In this document: piece by piece, positions 52,219 through 60,168 of the stretch
How the letters are laid out: each line of letters starts with the position of its first letter
Position numbering within the stretch: position 1 is the stretch's first letter
Source of the DNA: an uncultured Paracoccaceae bacterium
GTDB taxonomy: Bacteria; Pseudomonadota; Alphaproteobacteria; Rhodobacterales; Rhodobacteraceae
DNA length: 64,000 bases
Reading direction: 5' to 3'
Assembly (NCBI GenBank): GCA_947500005.1
Contig: CANMQJ010000005.1
Coordinates: 1 to 64,000 of the forward strand
Notes under the pieces: generated by a model
The model's input: only the letters and a program-made list of their open reading frames with translations
Told to the model about the DNA's origin: nothing
The model's database searches: none
Translations under genes and position numbers: made by a program

Positions 52219-52998
52219 TCAATTGATCACGACTTCCTCGACGGTGCCGCCACGGTTGATGCGGATCGTCTTGGGCGTTTCCACGACTTCCAGAGAGGGC
52301 TCGCCCGGTGCTTCGGACATCGGCCGCAAAGACAGTGACAGCGTGCCGGTCGCCTCGGCGGCGGTGACCGCTTCGGCCTGCGCTTCGGTCAGTTCCAGGG
52401 TGGCCGTCTTCCCAAGAACCGTGCCGGATTGCGAATCCTGGGTGTCTTGGGTGGTCTGGTCGATCGCCAGAACCCGGACCCCTTTCAGGATAGTGCGGCT
52501 ACGAACTTCCTCGTCATCGCGGCCTCTGCTGGCGGTATGAAGGACGTCAACGCGGTCGTTCGGCAGGATGAACCCGCCGGCCGTGCTTTGAGGGGTTGCG
52601 CGAATCCCGACCGCGCGTTTTCCGGGTGTGAGCATCGCAGCGAGAAACCCGCCCGGATCTGCCGTGAGGGCCTGCTCGGCGATCGGTTCGCCGGCCGAAA
52701 TGGACCGGCTGGCGTATTTGCCGAGCAGGTCCTGAAAGGCCGCAGGCCGTGTCGCGCGGTCGATGAAGCCGGCCGGCACTGCCTCTGCCGGCCACGGTTG
52801 CCAGCGGATCGCGCCATCGGTCAATTCGTCCCCGCGCTGAACATCGCGGGTCGCGACGAGAACCGCCGTCACCTCGATCGGGGGCGGGGCCTTTTGCACG
52901 TCGGCAACAGGTCGGTCGTCCGCGGTTTCCTGCGATGCGATCCAGGCCGCGCCGCCACCCGCGACGAGCGCGATAAGCAGAATGAAATATCTCAGCAT
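52219..52998 (-). CDS. cpaB: Flp pilus assembly protein CpaB/RcpC
   Basis: This 259-residue protein has an N-terminal membrane anchor (FILLIALVAGGGAAWIAS, about residues 4-21) and a SAF domain (VLVATRDVQRGDELTDGAIR), then the RcpC/CpaB domain (GKRAVGIRATPQSTAGGFIL, PNDRVDVLHT). It is periplasmic and normally works with the secretin CpaC. ATG 52998 has GGAG upstream; the open frame reaches 53094 without a better start. Confidence 0.88.
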   Translation of the reverse strand: MLRYFILLIALVAGGGAAWIASQETADDRPVADVQKAPPPIEVTAVLVATRDVQRGDELTDGAIRWQPWPAEAVPAGFIDRATRPAAFQDLLGKYASRSISAGEPIAEQALTADPGGFLAAMLTPGKRAVGIRATPQSTAGGFILPNDRVDVLHTASRGRDDEEVRSRTILKGVRVLAIDQTTQDTQDSQSGTVLGKTATLELTEAQAEAVTAAEATGTLSLSLRPMSEAPGEPSLEVVETPKTIRINRGGTVEEVVIN

Positions 52999-53029
52999 TC
53001 TCGGTTCTCCGTCAGCGGTCCGCCAGTTC

Positions 53030-53533
53030 TCAGCCCAGAGGCAGAGCGCTCGGCCGCAAGAGCGCAACAGCGATACTCGCCGCCGCAATGGCAATTCCGT
53101 AGGGCACGCGCCCCTTGGGATCGCTCAACGCGGCGATCTGGCCGTTTTGGAAGCGGTGCGCACCGAATGCGCGGCACGCGATGAGTGCCACGGTCACGAC
53201 CCCGCCTGCCATAGCAGTGAGCAGCAGCAGCGCCGGCGTCGCGGCAGCCCCGAGCCACAGCGCGGCAACTGCAAGCAGCTTCACGTCACCTCCACCCATC
53301 CAGCCCCGTGTGAACAAAACCATTCCGCCTGCGAAGGTGGCGGCAGCGGCGGCGGCGTTCGCCGCGATTTCGGCCAATGGCGGTTGCGATAGCGCGATGG
53401 CCACCGCATACCCCGCCAAGAGCCCAAGGACGAGACCGTTGGGAATCCGCATCCGCCAGGCGTCGTTGAAGGCTGCGCAGAGCAGCCCGCCGACGAACCA
53501 GACAGACATGAAATGATGGGTTGCGTCCTGCAT
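53030..53533 (-). CDS. cpaA: Prepilin peptidase CpaA/TadV
   Basis: This 167-residue polytopic membrane protease is of the A24 family. The two catalytic aspartates are visible in FNDAWRMRIPNG and in the GxGD motif GWMGGGDVKLL. It cleaves the Flp prepilin and TadE-type pseudopilins. The start is uncertain: ATG 53533 and ATG 53509 are both in frame and neither has a good ribosome site. Confidence 0.88.
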   Translation of the reverse strand: MQDATHHFMSVWFVGGLLCAAFNDAWRMRIPNGLVLGLLAGYAVAIALSQPPLAEIAANAAAAAATFAGGMVLFTRGWMGGGDVKLLAVAALWLGAAATPALLLLTAMAGGVVTVALIACRAFGAHRFQNGQIAALSDPKGRVPYGIAIAAASIAVALLRPSALPLG

Positions 53534-53612
53534 GTTTATCGCGCTGTGGGGAAACCGCACCGTTCGGCCGCCGTTCAGCAAGCCGAAGGGCGCGGCTCCG
53601 GGCCCTGGTGAA

Positions 53613-53789
53613 TCAGACGCCTCCGCCGGTCAGTTCGTTCGACACATCGGTGAAGATGCCGCCCAGGTCGGTTCCCAACGTGGTGAGGGCCGTGACAAGG
53701 CCCACCGCGACCAGAGCCGCGATCAGACCATACTCGATGGCGGTCGCGCCGGAATCGTCCTTCTTGATGGTTTTGAGAAGTTTCAACAT
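53613..53789 (-). CDS. flp: Flp/Fap-type pilin
   Basis: This 58-residue prepilin begins MLKLLKTIKKDDSGATAIEY, with cleavage expected after the Gly of SGATAIEYGLIAALVAVG, the Flp-pilin motif G-x4-E-Y. It is the major pilus subunit. AAGGAG lies 8 bases before ATG 53789. It heads the minus-strand tad operon, with cpaA about 80 bases downstream. Confidence 0.92.
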   Translation of the reverse strand: MLKLLKTIKKDDSGATAIEYGLIAALVAVGLVTALTTLGTDLGGIFTDVSNELTGGGV

Positions 53790-54239
53790 CGTTTTGCTCC
53801 TTGGTGTAAGAATTCGCCGGCTGTACCGGTCTGGCGGTATGCGCTTCCTCAAAGAGCACCGACCGCTTTGGACGAATCCGTTCGCTCGTCCCGGAAGCAA
53901 GATGTCGCTGGTGCAGGTTCGGTGCTAGTTGGCGTGGTGGCTAGGCCATTCGATCAGCCCGGTCGGCCAGGGAGTCGGCTCCAGGTAAGGTCAGTTGCCT
54001 GGGGAGTCGGACTTCAACAGGCAGAGCTCGACGCGAAGATAATTCTGAATTCCGCCGTCGACCACGCTTTCGCGTTGTCGACCGGCTCGCGACCATGTTG
54101 CTGACCGCGTGCAGGGACGCGAGACTTCCGCGTCGCAATGGTACTCATCACGGGTTCGGTCCTGCGGTATTGGGTCGCCCCGGAAATTACTTCGGCATTG
54201 CCCGTAAGAGGCCGCAAACGCCGCCGCGAAACCCAAAGG
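53790..54239. other. Non-coding region upstream of flp
   Basis: This region should hold the promoter of the tad operon, reading leftward. No confident promoter element, operator or gene is seen; overlapping short frames on the minus strand between 53941 and 54259 have no similarity. Confidence 0.35.
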
Positions 54240-54425
54240 TCATAACATGGTGAGAACAAGCGTGACCCAGAAAACCAATCCGAGAACCATCAGCGGCAGG
54301 AGCCACCAACCTGACAGACCATGACCGCCGACCTCTTGGGCTTCGGTCAGCAAACCATCCGGCAACTTCGGGACGCTATTTCCGTCGATGCGGTCATTCG
54401 CGTAAAGTCTGGGGGCTGGTTTCAT
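54240..54425 (-). CDS. Small putative membrane protein
   Basis: This 61-residue frame is polar and ends in one strong hydrophobic segment (GWWLLPLMVLGLVFWVTLVL). Start ATG 54425 has AGGTG at a suitable distance; an in-frame ATG at 54434 is an alternative. No family is recognised. It lies on the same strand as, and upstream of, the tad operon. Confidence 0.4.
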   Translation of the reverse strand: MKPAPRLYANDRIDGNSVPKLPDGLLTEAQEVGGHGLSGWWLLPLMVLGLVFWVTLVLTML

Positions 54426-54711
54426 GGAGAACACCTAGCTTTGATGCAAATTGCGTTTGCCCGGGCCTGGTTCGCGCCATGTGAGGGCGGCCAATGCTCC
54501 TACAGGCTTGGACATGGCTCGATATTTGCCGAATTGGATATGCGCGACTACCTGGCCAGGCAGCCGACCCCATGTGCCCGGGGCAGAGCGATGGAGCGCG
54601 ACTATTGGCTTGGTCTTCCGGCCTGGCAAGCCGGACTGTTGAAGCAAGCGCCATTTTCCTATAGTTGTATTAGAGTGAGGATGTACCGCCTTAAGAGGAG
54701 GATCACTCGCC
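54426..54711. promoter_or_regulatory. Upstream region of the LuxR-type regulator gene
   Basis: No gene is seen. A strong ribosome-binding stretch, AAGAGGAGG (54693-54701), lies just before the frame of the response regulator. TTGAAG (54639-54644) and TATAGT (54660-54665) resemble promoter hexamers, but the 15-base spacer is short. Confidence 0.35.
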
Positions 54712-55503
54712 CTGACTGGCAGCTGCGCATACGAGCACGGTCACGTTTTGATCGCAGATGACGACGAGTTCTTTCGCGTCGCCTTGTGCGGCGTCCTGCG
54801 CGAACGCAACGAATTCAGGACCGTTATCCAGTGTCCATCGCTCGACGATGCCGTCGAGGAATTGACGAAGACCCCCGACATCAGTCTGGGGTTGTTCGAT
54901 CTCAACATGGTGGGCATGGACAACTGGGTGGACCTCTCTGCACTGCGAGGGGAATTTCCGTACATGCGGTTGCTGGTGGTGTCCGCTTCGCAACGCTGCG
55001 AAGATATCCTTATGGCCTTGACCATCGGCTCGCATGGCTATGTCCACAAGGGCATGGGAGTACAGGAACTTTCACGGGCGATAGATGTCGTCTGCAATGG
55101 CGACGTCTACGTTCCGCCGTTCTTGCCTGACAAGACAGCCGGTCAAACGCACATGCACTTCAGTCCGACCGCATCGATCGCAGAAGAAGACGCGCAAGCA
55201 AGCGTCATCGTCAGGGATGCCGTGAAGGCGAAGACAGGCGATGCAGGTGCCGGAGTGGAAGACGAAAAACGGGTCGGAACCTTGCGGTGCACCCCTCGCC
55301 AGCGCGAGATCGTGAAGCTGCTGATAAAGGGCTACTCGAACAAGGCAATGGCGCGTGAGCTGGATCTGAGCGAGGGTACGATCAAATTTCACATGTCCGC
55401 CGTGTTGCGGCTTCTTGGCGTCAGCAGCCGAGTCGCGGCCGCCACCCGAGCCATGGCCTTGATCCAGCCTGAGGATGACGGGGCGACCGACCCCGAGGCG
55501 TGA
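54712..55503 (+). CDS. LuxR/NarL-type response regulator, apparently non-ATG start
   Basis: This is a receiver plus LuxR-HTH protein of 263 residues if started at CTG 54712. The receiver has HVLIADDDEFF, the phospho-Asp in LGLFDLNMVGM, Ser in LLVVSAS and Lys in YVHKGM. The HTH is CTPRQREIVKLLIKGYSNKA and LSEGTIKFHMSAVLRLL. No ATG or GTG is in frame between the stop at 54676 and the receiver. CTG 54712 is 10 bases after AAGAGGAGG, while TTG 54748 would delete part of the first strand. It is probably a DNA-binding partner of the hybrid kinase that follows. Confidence 0.8.
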   Translation: MTGSCAYEHGHVLIADDDEFFRVALCGVLRERNEFRTVIQCPSLDDAVEELTKTPDISLGLFDLNMVGMDNWVDLSALRGEFPYMRLLVVSASQRCEDILMALTIGSHGYVHKGMGVQELSRAIDVVCNGDVYVPPFLPDKTAGQTHMHFSPTASIAEEDAQASVIVRDAVKAKTGDAGAGVEDEKRVGTLRCTPRQREIVKLLIKGYSNKAMARELDLSEGTIKFHMSAVLRLLGVSSRVAAATRAMALIQPEDDGATDPEA

Positions 55504-55834
55504 TAATCGGGCGAGCCGCCGACATGCATCCAGGGTAGGCAATCCGTCAGTTTCGCGGCGGCGGGCCGCGACGTGACTATTCCCGGCCCTGTGTGGATCG
55601 ACCTGCGGGTTCGTATTGGCGTCGGTGCAGGACTCGACCTGCACAGGACTCACGGCATGACGTCAGTGGCGTAAGAGGAAGTCCCGCCTCAACCTGGGCA
55701 ATTCAGGACATTGGTGCCGGGCTTGATCTCACCGATCAGGCGCTCGATGGGGTTCTTGGTATGCGATCGGGTCGAACCACGGCTCATTGCGTCACGCAAA
55801 TGGAACCGGGGCCGCTTTCGGACGTTTCAAAACG
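55504..55834. other. Intergenic region with an IS remnant
   Basis: No gene is seen. The middle carries a short IS256-like transposase fragment on the minus strand. The end of the region must supply the ribosome site of the hybrid kinase, but none is clear. Confidence 0.4.
55705..55790 (-). pseudogene. IS256-like transposase fragment
   Basis: The minus strand reads RSHTKNPIERLIGEIKPGTN. It resembles the R-T-T-N-P-L/I-E-R-L-N-x-E-I-K-R-R-T-N/D segment of IS256-family transposases, which contains the last catalytic Glu. Only about 28 codons remain before a stop. Confidence 0.45.
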
Positions 55835-58800
55835 ATGGGTTCCAAGCAGTCCGCCTTTCGAACACTTCTACGGCTTTTGTTCCTCATGATCCTTCTGCCG
55901 TTCGTCGGGGCGAGCCTTGTGGCCATTTGGGTCGGCAACGAACAACTGAAATCGGAGGGAAGAGACCTGCTCCGTTCCGAAGCGGAAACGGCAATGCAGC
56001 GCTTCAACGACATCATCGACCATTCCGAAGGCTTCGTTGCACTTCTCTCGGTGTTGGACCCGGAAAGCGAGACCTGCTCGAAGGCACTTTCTGCCGTACA
56101 ACCGCCTTTCACCGATGTTTATTTGGTCGTGGCTGTCGCCGACCAGGCGGGTCGGCTTGTCTGCGCCCATCCTGCTTCGGCTATCGGTATCGACATCTCG
56201 GACCGGCCCTGGTTCCTTGAGGCGACGGAGACCGGCAAACTGGCGGTAGGCGGATTTCAGGTAAGCCGGGCCAGCGGCAAACCCGACCTGGTTCTGGCGC
56301 GACCTTCGCCATTCGGACCCGGCGAGGGAACATATTATGTTGGTGCTTCCATCGATCTTGAATTCCTCAGCCAGTACATCGCCGGGAGTGGGGGCGGCGC
56401 ATCCGGGGGCATCGTGATCGTTGACGAGGCGGAACGAATCCTGGCCACCACTTCGGCAAGCCTGGAGCTCGGCGCGAAATTCGCTACGCCTGATACTGAG
56501 GGTTTTTCGAGTACACAGGTCGCTGGGTCTGATCGGGACGTCTTCCTCACTCGCTTCGAAATCGGTGGGACGCAATTCAAGATACTGGCTCTCGAGCAAG
56601 AGACCGGAATTCTCACGGTGCCGGAGCGGATGGTAATTTCGCTGGTCTTCTTCGCACTCCTGCTCGGGTTGAGCGCTGCCGTCTACGGTTACAGGCGCCT
56701 TCAACGAGATGTCATAGCGCCGATCCATAATCTGAGGGAGGCGGCTACCCGTATCGCGGCGGGGGAGAGTGGAGAGGTTCCGCGAGCCCCAAACGCGCCT
56801 CTGGAATTGGGGCAAGCATTGTCAGCCTTCAACGACATGGCACGGAAACTGGAGCTTACGTCGCTGGAGCTAGACCGCGCGAGTACCATGGTGGGGCTCG
56901 GGATATGGCGGCTGCGGTCCGGAGCGGACAGTTTCTGGCTTTCAAAGAATGTGCGGGACATTCTTGGTTTCTCTGAAGAGGTGGTGCGGGTCGAGGATTT
57001 CGACGCGCGGATCTTGGAGGAGGATCTTCCGGCTGTGAAAAAGGCTCTGACTAGGGTGGTCGAGCATAATGAAACGGCTGAGGTCGAGTACCGGATCCGG
57101 AGCGGGACGGGGGACACGCGGATCTTCCGCGCACAGGCCGGCCCGATTGTCCAAGGTGACGCGCAAATGACCGGCATTGTTCAGGACATTACGGAATTGC
57201 GGAGACGCGAGGCTGCATTGGAACGCTCGCAGGGCCTTCTCCGTGTTGCTCGACGGGCTGCACGTCTTGGCGGCTGGCGGTACGACACGATCTTACGACG
57301 ATTCGTCGAATTCACCGAGAATGGAGAGATACAAAGAATGTCGGCTGAGGAGGCCCTCGACAGTTTCGAGGGCGAGGACAGCGCCCGCATTCAAACAGCG
57401 TTCTGGGCCTGTGTCGCCGGCGGTGTTCCCTTCGACGAGATCGTGAAGCACAGATCGGAAAGCGGTCAGGAGCACTGGGTGCGCGTGATAGGCGAGGCGG
57501 AGCACAACGAGGCAGGTGAGGTCACGCTGGTGCACGGCGCGCTCCAAGATGTCGACGAGATGGTGCGTGCGCGAGAAACGAGCGCGGAAATGCAGGCGCT
57601 GCTCCAGGGGATCCTCGATTTTCTCGGAGACGGATTCCTGGTTCAAGATTTCGCAGGTCGGGTTCGATACATCAATTGGCGTGCACAAGTCATGTTTGGC
57701 CTGGTCGAGAAGCAAGGACTCCTTGGTCACCTGCTCAAAGAGGAAGTCGAGCCCAGTTTGGCAGCGGCACTACGCGAACTCTCTCAGAGGGTGCACGCCG
57801 AAGGCGCAAATCAGAGCCAGAGTCAGGTCGTCCGTGCGGAGGCGACCGACAAGTGGTTGGAGCTTAACGTGCACGCCACGCCAAGCGGGGTCGCTATTCA
57901 TGTCCGCGACGTGACGCGAGATCGCGAGAGACAGGCGCGGCTGCGATTGCTGGAGGCTGCAATAGCGCGGCTCAACGATATGATCGTGATCACGAACGCG
58001 GATTCGATCAGCCTCCCCGACGGCCCCGAGATCGTTTTTGTCAATGATGCCTTCGTCGAAATGACAGGTTACGCGCGGAGTGAGGTGATCGGTAAGACGC
58101 CCCGGATTCTTCAAGGCGAAGCAACAGAGCGAGACCGGTTGGACAAAGTCAGGCAGGCCCTGGAGACACGGCGGCCGGTACGAACTGAACTGACGAACTA
58201 TCGCAAGGACGGTTCTGTGATCACGCTGGAAATCGACATAGCCCCGATCTTGAACGAGAAAGGGAACTGCACTCATTTCGTGGCGGTTCAGCGAGACACG
58301 ACCGAGCGCCGCGAGGCTGAGGAGCTTCTGCGCAATCGAGAAGAACAGTTTCGGTTAGTGAGTTTGGCAAGCAACGACGTGATCTGGGACTGGAACTTCC
58401 AGACAGGAAAGATATGGCGCAGCGACAACTACAAGGAATTTTTTGGTCCAGAACCCATAGAGCCTTACAAGATCTCGTCTTTTTTGGAACTGATCCATCC
58501 TGACGACCGGCTCCGTTTCACGAAAAGCCTCAACAAGGCACTCGACGGCGATGCCAGCGCATGGTCTCTCGAATATCGGATCGAGGCGGCTGGCGGAACC
58601 TACCGCCAGGTCATGGATCGGGGCTTCATCCTGCGTCATGAAGACGGGTCTCCGCGGCGAATGGTTGGCGCCATGTCCGACGTCACGGAAATACGCAATC
58701 TCGATGCCCAATTGCACCAGGTCCAAAAACTGGAGTCCATCGGGCAGCTAACAGGTGGGGTCGCGCATGATTTCAACAATCTGCTCACGATCATTTTGGG

Positions 58801-59851
58801 AAATTGCGACCTGTTGCTGGAAGAGATCGAAGATGAGGCGCTGAAAGCGCAACTTCATTCGATAAACTATGCGGCAGAACGCGGTGCCAAGCTGGCAAGC
58901 AGCCTCCTGGCTTATTCCAGACGACAGCATCTTCAGCCGCAGCCCACGAACATCGATGAAATGATCAAGGGGGCCTGGGACCTGTTTCGACAGGCTGTGC
59001 CGGAGAGAATTGCATTCGACTGCGAACTGAGCGGCAAAAACGCAGTTTCAGAGGTTGATCGAGACAAACTCCAGTCGGCGCTGCTGAACATCGTAATCAA
59101 TGCAGTTGCGGCGATAGAGCGAGATGGAAAGATCGTGATCAGAACCGGTATCAAACACTCCTCGGAGATATCGGCTGCGGCTCATGAATGTCCGCCCGGC
59201 GAGTTTGTTTTCCTGGAGGTGGTCGATGACGGGTCGGGCATGAGCCCGACGGTTGCGGAACGAGCCTTCGAACCGTTCTTCACGACCAAGGAAGTGGGTG
59301 CAGGCACAGGGCTCGGTCTCAGCTCGGTCTACGGTCTCGTTCGTCAGTCTGGCGGCACTGTCGAGCTTGATACGGCGCCTGGAAAAGGCACCAGAGTGAC
59401 GCTCTGTTTCCCGTTATACGATGGCCAGGTACTTGAGGACCCGGTCCGAGACAGCGTTGCACCTGCGGATCCGGCGAGCGGCGGCGGGAGACAGATCCTC
59501 ATCGTCGAGGATGATCCGGATCTGCGACGCTTCGCGGTGAAGTGCCTGTCCAGCGTCGGTTACGAGGTGGACGAAGCGAGAACCGGGGACGAGGCGCTGG
59601 ACATGTTCAAGAGCAACAAGCAGTTCGACCTGCTCCTGACTGACGTGGTCGTGCCCGGCAGCACGACCGGCATTGAATTGGCACGCGTGGCCCACGAGCG
59701 ACAGCCCGACTTGGCGATCGTGATAATGTCGGGCTACGCTGACGATCTGCTGAAAGGGGACACCGACCTCGATGGGAACGTGGTTCGCCTGGGCAAGCCT
59801 TTCCGCGCCGCGGAACTGGTCGAGACAGTCTCTGAGGCGTTGGGAGGGTGA
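55835..59851 (+). CDS. Hybrid sensor histidine kinase with Cache, PAS domains and C-terminal receiver
   Basis: This protein has 1338 residues. Membrane segments lie at about 9-33 and 266-288 and enclose a periplasmic dCache-like sensor (with SDRPWFLEATETGKLAVGGF). HAMP-like residues (REAATRIAAGE) are followed by about five PAS-type modules. The kinase core has the H box GGVAHDFNNLLT with H978, and the ATP site DDGSGMSPTVAERAFEPFFT and GTGLGLSSVYGLV. A C-terminal receiver has phospho-acceptor D1270 in LLLTDVVVPG. One PAS module carries GKTPRILQGEATERD, like a LOV domain but without its cysteine. The start ATG 55835 lacks a clear ribosome site. Confidence 0.85.
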   Translation: MGSKQSAFRTLLRLLFLMILLPFVGASLVAIWVGNEQLKSEGRDLLRSEAETAMQRFNDIIDHSEGFVALLSVLDPESETCSKALSAVQPPFTDVYLVVAVADQAGRLVCAHPASAIGIDISDRPWFLEATETGKLAVGGFQVSRASGKPDLVLARPSPFGPGEGTYYVGASIDLEFLSQYIAGSGGGASGGIVIVDEAERILATTSASLELGAKFATPDTEGFSSTQVAGSDRDVFLTRFEIGGTQFKILALEQETGILTVPERMVISLVFFALLLGLSAAVYGYRRLQRDVIAPIHNLREAATRIAAGESGEVPRAPNAPLELGQALSAFNDMARKLELTSLELDRASTMVGLGIWRLRSGADSFWLSKNVRDILGFSEEVVRVEDFDARILEEDLPAVKKALTRVVEHNETAEVEYRIRSGTGDTRIFRAQAGPIVQGDAQMTGIVQDITELRRREAALERSQGLLRVARRAARLGGWRYDTILRRFVEFTENGEIQRMSAEEALDSFEGEDSARIQTAFWACVAGGVPFDEIVKHRSESGQEHWVRVIGEAEHNEAGEVTLVHGALQDVDEMVRARETSAEMQALLQGILDFLGDGFLVQDFAGRVRYINWRAQVMFGLVEKQGLLGHLLKEEVEPSLAAALRELSQRVHAEGANQSQSQVVRAEATDKWLELNVHATPSGVAIHVRDVTRDRERQARLRLLEAAIARLNDMIVITNADSISLPDGPEIVFVNDAFVEMTGYARSEVIGKTPRILQGEATERDRLDKVRQALETRRPVRTELTNYRKDGSVITLEIDIAPILNEKGNCTHFVAVQRDTTERREAEELLRNREEQFRLVSLASNDVIWDWNFQTGKIWRSDNYKEFFGPEPIEPYKISSFLELIHPDDRLRFTKSLNKALDGDASAWSLEYRIEAAGGTYRQVMDRGFILRHEDGSPRRMVGAMSDVTEIRNLDAQLHQVQKLESIGQLTGGVAHDFNNLLTIILGNCDLLLEEIEDEALKAQLHSINYAAERGAKLASSLLAYSRRQHLQPQPTNIDEMIKGAWDLFRQAVPERIAFDCELSGKNAVSEVDRDKLQSALLNIVINAVAAIERDGKIVIRTGIKHSSEISAAAHECPPGEFVFLEVVDDGSGMSPTVAERAFEPFFTTKEVGAGTGLGLSSVYGLVRQSGGTVELDTAPGKGTRVTLCFPLYDGQVLEDPVRDSVAPADPASGGGRQILIVEDDPDLRRFAVKCLSSVGYEVDEARTGDEALDMFKSNKQFDLLLTDVVVPGSTTGIELARVAHERQPDLAIVIMSGYADDLLKGDTDLDGNVVRLGKPFRAAELVETVSEALGG

Positions 59852-60168
59852 TGTCAGATCAACTCGGCTTGTGTCGCAGGGCGGTTGCGTAGCGCCGTGG
59901 GGTGTCCCAACCCGGCTCCCTTTCCGCTATTTCAAAACGAGCCGCGAGATCATCCGCCTGGCGGTGATGCTATACGTTCGGTTCCCTCGGTTGCTTCGCA
60001 AAGTCGAGGATCGGCTGCCCGAACGGCGGACCGCAGTAGGCCATGAAGCCGTGCGATGATGGTGGCAGCGGTTCCGCACGGAATTCCAGACGTCAATCCT
60101 GCCCTTCTCGCGACCGGTTCGCAACGCTCTGGAAGCACCCCGCCACCGGTAGCAGGAGGTCCAGGAAC
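59852..60168. other. Intergenic region with an IS6 remnant
   Basis: This lies between two convergent kinase genes. Apart from the IS6-like fragment below, nothing is recognised, and no clear bidirectional terminator is visible. Confidence 0.4.
59905..60100 (+). pseudogene. IS6-family transposase, 5' remnant
   Basis: The frame reads RLPFRYFKTSREIIRLAVML, YVRFPRLLRKVEDRLPERRT and AVGHEAVR, then a TGA. It parallels residues 6-52 of the intact IS6 transposase (FRYFKTSPEIIRLAVMMYVR). Several substitutions and an early stop show decay. The region before it (about 59876) matches the leader found at 18.8 and 29.95 kb. Confidence 0.72.

Noticed and set aside
57960..58200. LOV photoreceptor domain in the hybrid kinase
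   Set aside because: The conserved photoactive cysteine is missing from the motif, so it is called only a PAS domain.
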